Shown here one piece after another: positions 37,163 to 46,622 of a DNA stretch of 64,000 bases. Location: contig JAXLYX010000007.1 of the NCBI GenBank assembly GCA_046351215.1, forward strand, positions 1 through 64,000. The letters are read 5' to 3'. The notes under the pieces were generated by a model. That model was not told where the DNA came from. It was given only the letters and a program-made list of their open reading frames with translations, and ran no database searches. This stretch comes from JAXLYX01 sp046351215 (GTDB taxonomy: Bacteria; Myxococcota_A; Polyangia; Polyangiales; Houyiibacteriaceae). Position numbers and translations under genes: made by a program. Each line of letters starts with the position of its first letter. Positions within the stretch are counted from its first letter, which is position 1.

Positions 37163-37252
37163 ATGCGGAGGCCCTCGCGGCCGTCTTTTTTGATACGTTC
37201 TCGCCCGGACGGACCGGCAACGAGGCGGACCGTGCGACTCCGTGGAGGACCG

Positions 37253-38209
37253 ATGCGGATGGGGAGAGCTCTGGCGATGATCGCGCTCTCGAGCGCGCTT
37301 CTGACGGTGGCGTGGAACGCGAACGCGCAGCGACGGGGAGGGCGTTCGTCGTCCGGCCAGTCCGCTCGGCAGCCGCCGCGTCCGACGAACTACAGCGCGG
37401 CGATCCAGGGGGACCTGAACGGCGTGCAGTGGGGATGGACGCGCGAGGAGCTGATGCGCTACTTCCGCGCCCGCATCCAGGACGAGTACCGCGACCGCAT
37501 CGCGCGTGCGCCCGGCGCGATCGAAGAGGATCGCGTCCGAGCGGAGATGAACGAGAAGATCCGCACCGTCCGCGAGAGCTACTTCGAGTTCAACGGCAAC
37601 ATCAGCGGCTACGACTCGAGCTTCCTGCGTGAGGAATTCACTCACAACAACCAGGAAGCGATGATGAAGGTCCAGAGCGAGAACAGCGACGACTACTACT
37701 TCTTCATCCAGGGTCGTCTCTGGAAGCTCTATCGGGCGTTCCACACCCGCGTGTTCGCCGGCGTCGACTTCGACGGGTTCACCGCGGCGCTCGAGGCCCG
37801 CTATGGCGCCTCCGAGCACAAGAGCGGCGCTCTCTACGAGGGCGGCCGACCGATGCAGTGGCTCGAGTGGCAGGACGAGACCACGCGCGCCCGCGCGGTC
37901 GACAACAACGCGGGCTACGGCTTCTACTGCCTCGTCTTCGAGGAGAAGGCGACCGTCGCGCGGATCGCTCAGCTCCGCCCGAACGCACGGCCGACGCAGT
38001 CGCGTCGCAACCCCCTGATCGACTCCGTGACCCACGACGATCCCGACCGCGAGGTCCAGGACACGAACCAGGACATCGTCGATCGCATCTACAGCCAGCG
38101 CCGCGCCGGAGACGGCGGCGTCGCCTCGCCGGATTCGGGCACGGCCGCGCCGAGCCCGGCCGCCCCGGCGCAGGGCTCGTCCGGAGGCTCGAGCTCGAGC
38201 ATGCGCTGA
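37253..38209 (+). CDS. Secreted protein of unknown function
   Basis: The 318-residue protein has a signal peptide (MGRALAMIALSSALLTVAWNANA). The mature region begins with a Ser/Gln-rich stretch, then a conserved-looking core rich in Tyr, Phe and acidic residues (GDLNGVQWGWTREELMRYF, YYFFIQGRLWKLYRAF), and it ends in a Ser/Gly/Ala-rich tail. Not recognised. ATG 37253 is preferred over the in-frame ATG at 37163 because a GGAGGA ribosome-binding site lies 3 bases upstream and the signal peptide then has a normal length. A -10-like TACGTT at 37194 without a clear -35 suggests a short leader. A strong terminator follows. Confidence 0.7.
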   Translation: MRMGRALAMIALSSALLTVAWNANAQRRGGRSSSGQSARQPPRPTNYSAAIQGDLNGVQWGWTREELMRYFRARIQDEYRDRIARAPGAIEEDRVRAEMNEKIRTVRESYFEFNGNISGYDSSFLREEFTHNNQEAMMKVQSENSDDYYFFIQGRLWKLYRAFHTRVFAGVDFDGFTAALEARYGASEHKSGALYEGGRPMQWLEWQDETTRARAVDNNAGYGFYCLVFEEKATVARIAQLRPNARPTQSRRNPLIDSVTHDDPDREVQDTNQDIVDRIYSQRRAGDGGVASPDSGTAAPSPAAPAQGSSGGSSSSMR

Positions 38210-38232
38210 GCCTCGATCGCCCGAGCTCGCGA

Positions 38233-38262
38233 GAGGCCCGATCCGGCTACGGATCGGGCCTC
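38233..38262. terminator. Bidirectional terminator
   Basis: A perfect 13-bp stem (GAGGCCCGATCCG and its complement) with a 4-base loop is followed by TTCGTCATT on the plus strand. It lies between the convergent stops of the secreted unknown and the NifU-like gene and can serve both. Confidence 0.7.
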
Positions 38263-38266
38263 TTCG

Positions 38267-38488
38267 TCATTGGACGACGATGCGGACCCCGGGTCCCACG
38301 ACCGTGCGAAGGAGCGGCTCGATGACCGCGGTCCGCGTGTAGTGCTTGCCCGGACAGCCGAGGCATGCGCCGCGGAGCTCGAGGACGACCTCGTTCTCGT
38401 CGTGCCGGAGGAGCAGGCATTCGCCACCGTCCGCCGTCACCAGAGGACGGATCACCTGCGCGACGAGCGACTCCACCGTATCGGTCAC
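38267..38488 (-). CDS. NifU-like Fe-S scaffold domain protein
   Basis: The 73-residue protein is a stand-alone NifU C-terminal domain: an N-terminal helix (TVESLVAQVIRPLVTADGGE), strands, and the CxxC cluster-binding motif in ELRGACLGCPGKHYTRT. Such proteins hold and transfer an iron-sulfur cluster in the cytoplasm. The length matches small NfuA/NifU-type proteins. The start is GTG 38488, with a TATCGT box 6 bases upstream, so a leaderless mRNA is likely. No isc or suf genes are nearby. Confidence 0.85.
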   Translation of the reverse strand: MTDTVESLVAQVIRPLVTADGGECLLLRHDENEVVLELRGACLGCPGKHYTRTAVIEPLLRTVVGPGVRIVVQ

Positions 38489-38494
38489 GCGCGG

Positions 38495-38500
38495 ACGATA
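38495..38500 (-). promoter_or_regulatory. Predicted -10 box of the NifU-like gene, leaderless
   Basis: TATCGT on the minus strand, 6 bases before GTG 38488, in a TGGTATCGT context. Confidence 0.4.
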
Positions 38501-38544
38501 CCATGGCCGGGGACGACGCGCCGATCCCCCGCGCGAGCCGGAGC

Positions 38545-39438
38545 TCAGGCCGAGACCAGACGGAGCAGGCCTTCGAGCCGCTTCACGAGGAACCGATCGG
38601 CCGCGGAGAGACGACTCGACTGGTTCGCCAGCACGTCGAGGTAGCGCTGGAGCGCGCGCGCGTCGGCGTAGCGGGTCTTCCGGACCAGCTCGTAGAGCTT
38701 GTCGACCGTCGGTGCGTCGGGGAGCCGCCGCGCGGCCGTGTGCGCCGCGACGATCCAGCCGACCCATCGAGCGCCGCCCGGGCCTTCGGCGAGCCGGAGA
38801 GCGAAGTCCGTGGCCTCGCGGACCTGCGCCGCGCCGGGCGCCGTGGGCTCGCCGAGGCCGAGGAGCATCTGATCGAGGTACGGGGCCAGGATGCGCTCCG
38901 CTTCGTCGAGGCGACCGAGGGCGAGGGCCTTGTGGGCGATGCTCGCGACGAGGGCGGACGAGGCCGGGGGCTTCGAGCTCCGCGGCCCCTCGGGGCTCTC
39001 GACGGGGAGTCGGAATTCGACCGTCATCTGATCGAGCGTCGGTCGACGATGGTAGAGGGGCGTCCCGCACTCGGCGCAGGCGTTGTCGCTCGGTCCGACG
39101 ACGGCGCCGCACTTGGTGCAGCGCTCTCCCGTGCCGCGTCCGGGCCCCCGATCGGCGTCCGCATCGAGCAGGAGCATGTCCTGATTGCCGACGCCGATGC
39201 GATCGAGATGGCGGAGCGACTTCACGCCCTCGACCTTCGCGCCGTTGACGCGGATGCCGTTCCGGCTGCCGAGGTCCTCGATCGTGGCTCCCTGCTCGGC
39301 GACGACGATGCGCGCGTGCTGTCGCGACACGAGCGCGTCGTCGAGCACGAGATTGCACGTGCTGCTGCGTCCGATGACGAACTCGCCGATGCGGAGCTCG
39401 AGGTCGGTCGACTGGTGACGGAGTCGGAACCTGGACAC
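38545..39438 (-). CDS. FHA-domain protein with zinc ribbon
   Basis: In this 297-residue protein the FHA domain lies at about 15-75 (FVIGRSSTCNLVL, LVSRQHARIVV, DLGSRNGIRVNG). A zinc ribbon follows near residue 105 (CTKCGAVV ... CAECGTPLY) and then an all-helical C-terminal region of about 170 residues. It likely reads phosphothreonine marks placed by Hanks-type kinases. GTG 39438 is chosen for its FHA-family N-terminus (VSRFRLRHQ) and the GAGG upstream; an upstream GTG at 39477 is open but without support. A TAGCCT box lies 13 bases before the start. Confidence 0.85.
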   Translation of the reverse strand: MSRFRLRHQSTDLELRIGEFVIGRSSTCNLVLDDALVSRQHARIVVAEQGATIEDLGSRNGIRVNGAKVEGVKSLRHLDRIGVGNQDMLLLDADADRGPGRGTGERCTKCGAVVGPSDNACAECGTPLYHRRPTLDQMTVEFRLPVESPEGPRSSKPPASSALVASIAHKALALGRLDEAERILAPYLDQMLLGLGEPTAPGAAQVREATDFALRLAEGPGGARWVGWIVAAHTAARRLPDAPTVDKLYELVRKTRYADARALQRYLDVLANQSSRLSAADRFLVKRLEGLLRLVSA

Positions 39439-39511
39439 GGTCCTCGCCGGAAGGCTAACACAGGCCCCCCGCGCCACGTCGATTTCCCGTGGCGGGCGGA
39501 CGGAAGTCGAA

Positions 39512-39539
39512 AGCCGGAGCCGCTCGCGCGACTCCGGCT
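39512..39539 (-). terminator. Probable terminator of the Pro-rich membrane protein gene
   Basis: An 8-bp perfect stem (AGCCGGAG and its complement) with a 12-base loop is followed on the minus strand by TTCGACTTCC, about 30 bases after the stop at 39570. Confidence 0.45.
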
Positions 39540-39569
39540 CGACGGTGCCTCCGGGGCCCTCGAGAGGGC

Positions 39570-40859
39570 TCAGAAGGTGAAGACCTCTTGCATCGAGCGG
39601 ATGCGATCGAGCTCCTGCTCGAATCGACCCTGGGTCTCGTTCACCTCGTCGATCAGCGCCTTCAGCTCGAGGAGGTCCCGGTTGTACTCGGCGAAGGCCG
39701 CCGCACGCTGACCGAGCACGCCGACCGAGGTCTGCGTGTTGGTGAGGATGACGTACTTGTCCGAGTTCTCCGCGAGGTTCTGGCCGGCGTAGATCTCACG
39801 CTCCTGGGCCTGGGCGCCCTTCGTCGCGCGGACGCGGAGCATCGGGGAGGGCTGGGCTCCCTGCTGCGGGGCGTCGACGTACACGAGGTTGCACCAGAGG
39901 CGGTTCTGGGCGAGCACCGGAACGCAGCCCGTCTGGTCGGTCATCATGTTGCCCGCGTTGGACGCGGCCTCGTCGAGCTCCGCCCGACGACGCGTCGAGA
40001 GGTTCTTCGCCGTGGTACGGTCGATGAGCTCGAAGAGGCGATTGACCTTGAGGTAGTACGAGAACAGCGCGTCGACCGCGGTCGCGTTGAAGAGGTCGTA
40101 GCGCTGACGCGAGAAGCGGTCCGCGCGGAACGGATTCTCGATCGCGCGGAGCGCCGTCAGCGCGTCGTAGTCCACGCGGGGCGCACGCCCCGGCGCGCCG
40201 CGAGCGGCCGTGATGGCGCGCTCGACGTTCTGCTGCACCTTCGTCAGCGGATCCCCGGCGTGCTGGACGGCCTCGTGGATGGCACGGCCCGCGCGGATGC
40301 CCGCGTTGTGCGTCTGGCGATCCTTCATCACGGCGCCGAGGCCGTAACCGACGCCGATGGCGATCACGGCGACGATCCCGACGGTGATGATCAGACCGCG
40401 ATTCTTGCCCGCCCGCCCGACCTCGTGGTCGTGGACCTTCGAATCGTCGATGGCGAGGACGACCTTCTGCGGACCCCGGTGCTCGGTCGCCGCGAACGGA
40501 TCGTCGGAGGCTTCGCGCTTCTTGCGGCGCGCTTCCTCCTCCATCTGCTGCTGGACCATCGGCGGAACCACGACGGGCTTCGGTCCGAGGTTCAGCGGCG
40601 GGAGTGGCTGGCCCGGCGCGATCGGCGCGATGGCCGGCGGCGGGATGGCGGCCCCGCCCGCAGGCGCCTGCGCGCCCTCGGCCGGCGTGCTGCCTGCCGC
40701 CGCCGGCGGTGCAGCCACACCGGCCGGAGGCACCACACCCCCCGCTCCGGGCGGTGGCGTGATGGCAGGCGCACCCGGCGTGTTCGGGGCGATCGTTCGG
40801 CCCAGACGGGCCTTCAGGTCTTTGACTTTACGAGGTTGCTTCGACTCTTCGTCCGACAT
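39570..40859 (-). CDS. Pro/Ala-rich single-pass membrane protein of unknown function
   Basis: The 429-residue protein has a basic N-terminus (KQPRKVKDLKARLGRTI), then a Pro/Ala/Gly-rich cytoplasmic region of about 90 residues and a charged stretch. One membrane helix lies near 152-175 (GLIITVGIVAVIAIGVGYGLG), and the periplasmic helical domain is about 250 residues. The domain ends in a coiled-coil-like segment (NRDLLELKALIDEVNETQ). Two cysteines (TGCVPVLAQNRLWCNL) may pair. Not recognised. It sits downstream of an excellent promoter with a perfect TTGACA -35 box, so it is probably well expressed. Confidence 0.7.
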   Translation of the reverse strand: MSDEESKQPRKVKDLKARLGRTIAPNTPGAPAITPPPGAGGVVPPAGVAAPPAAAGSTPAEGAQAPAGGAAIPPPAIAPIAPGQPLPPLNLGPKPVVVPPMVQQQMEEEARRKKREASDDPFAATEHRGPQKVVLAIDDSKVHDHEVGRAGKNRGLIITVGIVAVIAIGVGYGLGAVMKDRQTHNAGIRAGRAIHEAVQHAGDPLTKVQQNVERAITAARGAPGRAPRVDYDALTALRAIENPFRADRFSRQRYDLFNATAVDALFSYYLKVNRLFELIDRTTAKNLSTRRRAELDEAASNAGNMMTDQTGCVPVLAQNRLWCNLVYVDAPQQGAQPSPMLRVRATKGAQAQEREIYAGQNLAENSDKYVILTNTQTSVGVLGQRAAAFAEYNRDLLELKALIDEVNETQGRFEQELDRIRSMQEVFTF

Positions 40860-40907
40860 GGTGCGAGACCTCGAGCGCGTCCCCGGACGCTCCTCAGGTG
40901 GTTGGCG

Positions 40908-40937
40908 ACGCTACCGTTCGGGGGTCGGGAGTGTCAA
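40908..40937 (-). promoter_or_regulatory. Strong predicted promoter of the Pro-rich membrane protein gene
   Basis: On the minus strand, TTGACA (40937-40932), 18 bases, TAGCGT (40913-40908), with a leader of about 45 bases. It is divergent from the hydrolase promoter. Confidence 0.6.
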
Positions 40938-40964
40938 TACCGACCCTCATCCGCGGGCGAGCGC

Positions 40965-40993
40965 TCGAAAAGGGGGGGGGGCCTTGGTAGCAT
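40965..40993 (+). promoter_or_regulatory. Predicted promoter of the hydrolase-trp run, leaderless
   Basis: TCGAAA (40965-40970), 17 bases including a run of G, TAGCAT (40988-40993), 9 bases to the ATG at 41003. Confidence 0.45.
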
Positions 40994-41002
40994 CCCCCGT
41001 CC

Positions 41003-41890
41003 ATGGACTTCCCCCCGGTCGAGGAACGCCGCATCCACTCGTTCGACGGTACCGAGCTCGCGTACCACGTCTACGGCGACGGTCCGCCCGTGCTCCTCTG
41101 CAACGGCCTCGGTGGCAGCTGGAAGGCCTGGGTGCACCAGATGCGGCACCTCGGGGGGCGTTACCGCTTCGTCTCCTGGGACTACCGGGGCATGTACCGC
41201 TCCGGCGCCCCGAGGGACGATCGCGCCCTGCGCGTCGTCGACCACGCCCTCGACGGCCTCGCCGTGATGGACGCCGAGGGGATCGATCGCGCGGCCCTCT
41301 TCGGATGGTCGATGGGCGTGCAGGTCGCGCTCGAGATCTTCCGCGCCTCGCCCGAGCGCGTCGCGGCGCTCGTGTTCCTCAACGGGGTCGCGGGACGCAC
41401 CTTCAGCTCGGTGCTGAACGTGCCGGCGCTCTCGCACGTGATCCCTCCGATGCTCCGGGGCATCGGCTCGATCCCGACGATCGCGGAGGCCTTCACGCGC
41501 ACCGTCGTGGCGCGCCCCGAGGCCGTGAAGATGGTGAAGGGGGTCGGCCTGGCCGCTGCGTCGCTCGACGAGAGCGTGTTCGAAGCGCTGGCCGGCTCCT
41601 TCGCGGAGCTCGACATGGCACGGTACATGCGGATCCTCGAGCAGCTCGGGGAGCACGACGCCCACGATCTCCTCTCGAGCGTCGACGTGCCCACGCTGGT
41701 GGTCGCCGGGGATCGCGACGTCCTCACGCCGAGGCCCGCGGTCGAGCGCATGGCGCGCCGCATCCGTGGGGCGGACTTCCTCGCGATCCCAGGCGGCACC
41801 CACTACGTGGCCGTCGAATACCCCGAGCTCGTGAGCCTGCGGATCGAGAAGTTCTTCGAGGAGCGGGGCTACGGCGCCCGCAACGCCTGA
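41003..41890 (+). CDS. Alpha/beta-fold hydrolase
   Basis: The 295-residue cytoplasmic hydrolase has the oxyanion region PVLLCNGLGGSWKAW near residue 30, the nucleophile elbow FGWSMGVQ near 95, and later VVAGDRDVLTPR and IPGGTHYVAVEYPE, supplying the Asp and His. The family includes esterases, lactonases and haloperoxidases, and the substrate cannot be named. It is first in a plus-strand run; its stop overlaps the next ATG (TGATG), which leads on to trpG. Confidence 0.85.
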   Translation: MDFPPVEERRIHSFDGTELAYHVYGDGPPVLLCNGLGGSWKAWVHQMRHLGGRYRFVSWDYRGMYRSGAPRDDRALRVVDHALDGLAVMDAEGIDRAALFGWSMGVQVALEIFRASPERVAALVFLNGVAGRTFSSVLNVPALSHVIPPMLRGIGSIPTIAEAFTRTVVARPEAVKMVKGVGLAAASLDESVFEALAGSFAELDMARYMRILEQLGEHDAHDLLSSVDVPTLVVAGDRDVLTPRPAVERMARRIRGADFLAIPGGTHYVAVEYPELVSLRIEKFFEERGYGARNA

Positions 41891-42419
41891 TGCGCCAGCT
41901 CCTCGTCCTCCTGCTCCCCGTCGTCCTCGCGCTCGTCGGCTGCGACGAGGCCGCGCCGCCGCCGCGGACCTCCTCCGTCGGAGAGCCTCCCGACCTCGAT
42001 GCCGAGCTCCGCGCCGATGGGGCGGTGCTCGTGCGCCTGCTGGACGAAGACCCCACGCGGCAGCCCCTGGTCGACGTGCAGCGAGCCATCGACGACGACA
42101 AGCCGGTCCGGGCCTCCGAGCTCTTGCTGACGGTGGCGCTCCCCGCGGCGCGACGGATCGCGGCCGACGCCCGACGGCTCGGCGTGACGACCGAGGAGGG
42201 CGCCGGGCTCCGGGACCGCACGGCCTCGGCCCTCGACGCGCGCGTCGCGGCGCTCGACGCCTACGCCCGGGCCCTCGGCCGGGGACCGCTCGAGGACCTC
42301 GTGCTCCTCGACGCCATGCGTGACGTACGCAGGGCGGAACAGGCGATCGCCGAAGCGTACGAAGCCGACACGGCCGCTCGGGCCGGGCGCAGCGCCTCGG
42401 GCTCGACCGGAGCGCCTCC

Positions 42420-42423
<4 letters not shown>
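41890..42423 (+). CDS. Small lipoprotein of unknown function
   Basis: The 177-residue protein has a signal peptide and lipobox (LLLPVVLALVGC). The residue after the cysteine is Asp, which in enteric bacteria retains a lipoprotein in the inner membrane. The rest is mostly helical (SALDARVAALDAYARAL, MRDVRRAEQAIAEAYEAD). Not recognised. It overlaps the hydrolase stop (TGATG) and the trpG start (ATGA), so it lies between an enzyme and an amino-acid biosynthesis gene without a break in translation. Confidence 0.75.
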
Positions 42424-43027
<604 letters not shown>

Positions 43028-43031
<4 letters not shown>

Positions 43032-44047
43032 CCCTCCGCGATGCCATCCACCGCGCCGTCGACGGCGAGGATCTCGAGCCCGCGATGATGGAGTCCGCGG
43101 TTCGCCAGGTGCTGCAGGGCGAGGCGACGGAGGCCGAGATCGCGGCGCTCTCGGTCGCGCTGCGCATGAAGGGCGAGACGGCCGAGGAGATCGCCGCGGC
43201 CGTGCGCGCGATGCGTGCGGCCTGCACGCCGGTCGACGTCCGCGTGGACGGTCCGCTCGTCGACACGTGCGGAACCGGTGGCGACGGTCTCGCCACCTTC
43301 AACGTCTCCACGGTCTCGGCGGTCGTCGTGGCCTCCGCCGGAGTCTCGGTGGCCAAGCACGGCAACCGGGGCGTCTCGTCGCCGACCGGGAGCGCGGACG
43401 TGCTCGAAGCGCTCGGAGTGCGCCTCGATCTCACGGCCGACGGCGTCCGCCGGTGCATCGAGAGCGCGGGCATCGGCTTCATGTTCGCGCCCCTCTTCCA
43501 CTCGGCCCTGCGCCACGCGGCGCCCGTGCGGCGTCAGCTCGGCCTCCGGACCTTCTGGAACCTCCTCGGGCCGCTCGCGAATCCCGCACCCGTCACGCAT
43601 CAGCTCCTCGGGGTCTACGATCCGGGGCGCGTCGAGCAGCTGGCGACGGTCCTCGGCATGCTCGGGATCGAGGGCGCATGGGTCGTCCACGGCGAGGGCG
43701 GCTACGACGAGATCGCCGTGCAGGGCTACACCGAGGTGGCCGAGCTCCGCGACGGAGCCGTGCGCACCTTCACGATCGAGCCATCGGACTTCGATCTCGA
43801 GCCCGTGAGCCCGGAGACGCTCGTCGGAGGCGATCGCGTGCGGAACGCGCAGATGTTCCGGGCCGTCCTCGACGGTGAGCAGGGCGGGCCCCGCACGGCG
43901 GTGCTCCTCAACGCGGGCGCGATGCTCGTCGTCTCGGGGGTCGCTGCGACCCTTCCCGAGGGCGCGGCGCGGGCGGCCGAGGCGATCGACCGCGGCGACG
44001 CGAAGCGGACGCTCGAACGCTGGGTGCGCGCGAGCCTGGAGGCCTGA
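43028..44047 (+). CDS. trpD: Anthranilate phosphoribosyltransferase
   Basis: The 339-residue protein transfers phosphoribose from PRPP to anthranilate. The PRPP-binding loop DTCGTGGDGLATFNVST near residue 80, KHGNRGVSSPTGSADVLE near 115 and the phosphate-binding/anthranilate region with RRQLGLRTFWNLLGPLANP are intact. The start is GTG 43028, overlapping the trpG stop (GTGA). trpC follows 3 bases downstream. Confidence 0.97.
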
Positions 44048-44050
44048 GGC

Positions 44051-44863
44051 GTGTCCGGGGCGGACATCCTCTCGCGGATCCTCGACCGGAAGCGGATCGA
44101 GGTGGGACGACGGGCGCGGCATCGCAGGGCCTTCGAGGCCCACGCCGCGCGGTTCCCGCTCGAACGCGGACGCGGAGAGCGCGCTCTCGCGGCCATCCGT
44201 CGCGGCGACGGCGCGGCGCTGCCTCGCGTGATCGCGGAGGTGAAGTTCCAGAGCCCGAGCGCCGGCACGATCCGCGAGCGAGCGGAGGGCCTCGGGGCCC
44301 GCATCGCGCGAGGCTACGTCGAAGGGGGAGCCTCCGCCGTCAGCGTGCTCGCGGACGGCCCGGGCTTCGGAGGCTCGGCGCTCGAGGTACGTCGCGTGGC
44401 TTCGGCGATCGAGGCTCCGGTGCTCTTCAAGGAATTCGTCCTCGACCCGATCCAGGTCGAGCTGGCCCGCGTGGTCGGCGCGTCGATGGTGCTCCTGCTC
44501 GTCCGTGCGCTCGATCCACGCTCGCTCCGCGCGATGATCGCGGAAGTGCGCGCGCGAGGGATGGAGCCGGTCGTCGAGGCCGCGGACGAGGCCGAGCTCG
44601 AGATCGCGCTCGAGACCGAGGCGCGCATCGTAGGCGTGAACGCGCGCGACCTGCGCACGTTCCGCCTCGACCCGGAAGCGGCCGCGCGCGCCATGGCGCG
44701 GATCCCGGCCGATCGCGTCGCGGTCTTCATGAGCGGGATCCGGACCCGCGAGGACGTGGACCAGGTGGCGCGCACCCGTGCGGACGCGATCCTGGTCGGC
44801 GAGGGACTCATGCGCGCGCCGGATCCCGGTGCGCGCCTGGCTCAGCTATTGGGGGGAACGTGA
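44051..44863 (+). CDS. trpC: Indole-3-glycerol-phosphate synthase
   Basis: The 270-residue TIM-barrel enzyme is recognised by IAEVKFQSPSAGTIR near residue 60 (with the catalytic Glu-Lys pair), VLFKEFVLDPIQ, VEAADEAELEIALE, VGVNARDLRTF and LVGEGLMRA. It closes the indole ring in tryptophan synthesis. The start is GTG 44051; the stop overlaps the SDR gene (GTGA). trpE, trpF, trpB and trpA are not in the window. Confidence 0.96.
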   Translation: MSGADILSRILDRKRIEVGRRARHRRAFEAHAARFPLERGRGERALAAIRRGDGAALPRVIAEVKFQSPSAGTIRERAEGLGARIARGYVEGGASAVSVLADGPGFGGSALEVRRVASAIEAPVLFKEFVLDPIQVELARVVGASMVLLLVRALDPRSLRAMIAEVRARGMEPVVEAADEAELEIALETEARIVGVNARDLRTFRLDPEAAARAMARIPADRVAVFMSGIRTREDVDQVARTRADAILVGEGLMRAPDPGARLAQLLGGT

Positions 44864-45927
44864 AAACCGTGCTCGTCACCGGTGCCATGGGCACCGTGGG
44901 CAATTACGTGGTGAGCCTCGCCGAGACGGCAGGCTATCGCGTCATCGTCAGCGATCTGGAGAGACGTGGTCTCCGCGCGCCCGTCCGCGGGGAGATCCGC
45001 GCCGCGGACATCCGCGACCCGTCGGTGCTGCCGGCCCTGGTGAAGGGCTGCGACGCCGTGATCCACACGGCGGCGCAGCTGAGCGTCTCCGCCGACGCGG
45101 CCGAGCTCGCGAAGACGAACAGCGATGCGGTCGCCGCGCTCTACGAGGCCGCCGCGGCCGCGGGCGCGAGTCGCTTCGTCCACGTCTCGACGGCGACGAT
45201 GTACGAGTCGCCCTCGCGCGGTCCGCTCAAGGAGGACCACCCGCTCGCTCCCCGAGGTCCCTACGGCCTCTCGAAGCACGGCGCCGAGGCCTTCCTGCGC
45301 GGCCGCGACCGTGGTCGCGGTCCTGCGTTCACGATCCTGCGCGCGGCCCCGATCTACGGGCGCCGGGGTCGTCACTTCGCGGCGAGCATGCTCGCGTATG
45401 CGCCGCTCCAGGCACTGTTCTCCCCGGTCGTCTACCGACCCACGGGGGGGCCGCTCGGAACGATGGTGCACGCGGAGGACGTGGCTCGGGCGGCGCTCTT
45501 CGTGCTCTCGCGCGAGGACACCGCCTACGAGACCTACAACGTGTCGGACGGCGACGTCATGACGCTCGGCGATCGACTCGGCACGACCATCGACGCGTAC
45601 GGGCTGAAGAGCGTATCCGTCGGCTCGCTCTCGCCCGAGGTCTGGCACTTCTTCGGGACGTTCTTCGGGCGCGAGGGCGTGCATCGCATGTCGGACGCGT
45701 CGGCCGTCGCGCTCTGGAAGCTGGTGGCGAAGCGCCACGACCTGAAGCTCGCCCTCCGGCCCCACCTCGATCGCGAGGCCATGTCGCTGCTCTACGACGA
45801 CCTGGTCGTCGATTCGGGAAAGCTGCGGGCCCTCGGGTGGTCGCCGCGGTACGCGCGGTTCGCCGAGGCCTGGGCGGACGTCCTGAAGTGGTACCAGGCC
45901 GAGCGTTGGGTCCCGAGGTACGAATGA
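44860..45927 (+). CDS. NAD(P)-dependent epimerase/dehydratase (extended SDR)
   Basis: The 355-residue protein has the Rossmann motif VLVTGAMGTVGNYVV at the N-terminus, DIRDPSVL after strand three, HVSTATMYES and the catalytic YGLSK. The extended SDR family includes sugar epimerases and 3-beta-hydroxysteroid dehydrogenases. The substrate is unknown; the sequence near the end (WSPRYARFAEAWADVLKWY) resembles the sterol/dihydroflavonol branch as much as sugar epimerases. GTG 44860 follows a GGGGGG ribosome-binding stretch and overlaps trpC; its stop overlaps the next gene (ATGA). Confidence 0.85.
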   Translation: MKTVLVTGAMGTVGNYVVSLAETAGYRVIVSDLERRGLRAPVRGEIRAADIRDPSVLPALVKGCDAVIHTAAQLSVSADAAELAKTNSDAVAALYEAAAAAGASRFVHVSTATMYESPSRGPLKEDHPLAPRGPYGLSKHGAEAFLRGRDRGRGPAFTILRAAPIYGRRGRHFAASMLAYAPLQALFSPVVYRPTGGPLGTMVHAEDVARAALFVLSREDTAYETYNVSDGDVMTLGDRLGTTIDAYGLKSVSVGSLSPEVWHFFGTFFGREGVHRMSDASAVALWKLVAKRHDLKLALRPHLDREAMSLLYDDLVVDSGKLRALGWSPRYARFAEAWADVLKWYQAERWVPRYE

Positions 45928-46619
45928 GCGCGCGGGGGCGGATGCGTCCACCGAACGCGAGCGAGCTGTCCGCCTACGTGAAGCAGGCGGTCCTGGTCGT
46001 CACGCCTCGGAGGACGCCCGCTCCCGTCTTCGACGGTCCGCGCGCCGTCGTCTTCGTCCACGGCTTCCTCGGCGCATCCGCGCTGCTCGATCCCCTGGCG
46101 ACGCGCGTTCGTCGCGAGCTCGGTCTCCCGACCCTGCAGTTCGGGTACGGATCCGTCGGCCGCTTCGAGTCCATCGCGGAACGGCTCGCGGCGTTCGTCG
46201 AGCACAGGGTCCCGCGGGGGGTCGGTGTCTCGCTCGTCGGACACTCGCTCGGGGGCCTCCTCTGCCGGTGGTACGTGCAGGAGCTCGAGGGGCATCGGCG
46301 GGCCGATCGACTCGTCACGATCGCGACCCCGCACGCCGGCACCCGGATCGCGGAGCTCGTGCCCACGGCCCTCGCGGCCGCCCTGCGACCGGGGAGCCCC
46401 GTCGTGCGCCGCCTCGAGGCCGCCGAGGGGCGGGCTCGCCTCCCTCGGACCACGGCGATCTTCGGCGGCGACGACACCGTCGTCCATCCCGTCACGAACG
46501 CGGCGTCGCTCGCGGAAGCCGTGGTGCACCACCTCGATGCGGTGGGGCACAACGGCCTCCTCTACGACCATCGGACCCACGCCCTCGTCCTCGACGCCCT
46601 CCGCGAACCGGGCGCCTGA
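45924..46619 (+). CDS. Lipase-like alpha/beta hydrolase
   Basis: The 231-residue protein has AVVFVHGFLGASALLDP (oxyanion loop), the nucleophile elbow VSLVGHSLGGLL near residue 100, TIATPHAGT, GGDDTVVHP (Asp) and LDAVGHNGLLYD (His). The pattern is that of triacylglycerol-lipase/PGAP1-like cytoplasmic hydrolases; there is no signal peptide. ATG 45924 overlaps the SDR stop. It ends the run that began at 41003 and is convergent with pilS, with 3 bases between stops. The substrate may be a lipid ester. Confidence 0.83.
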   Translation: MSARGRMRPPNASELSAYVKQAVLVVTPRRTPAPVFDGPRAVVFVHGFLGASALLDPLATRVRRELGLPTLQFGYGSVGRFESIAERLAAFVEHRVPRGVGVSLVGHSLGGLLCRWYVQELEGHRRADRLVTIATPHAGTRIAELVPTALAAALRPGSPVVRRLEAAEGRARLPRTTAIFGGDDTVVHPVTNAASLAEAVVHHLDAVGHNGLLYDHRTHALVLDALREPGA

Positions 46620-46622
46620 GGC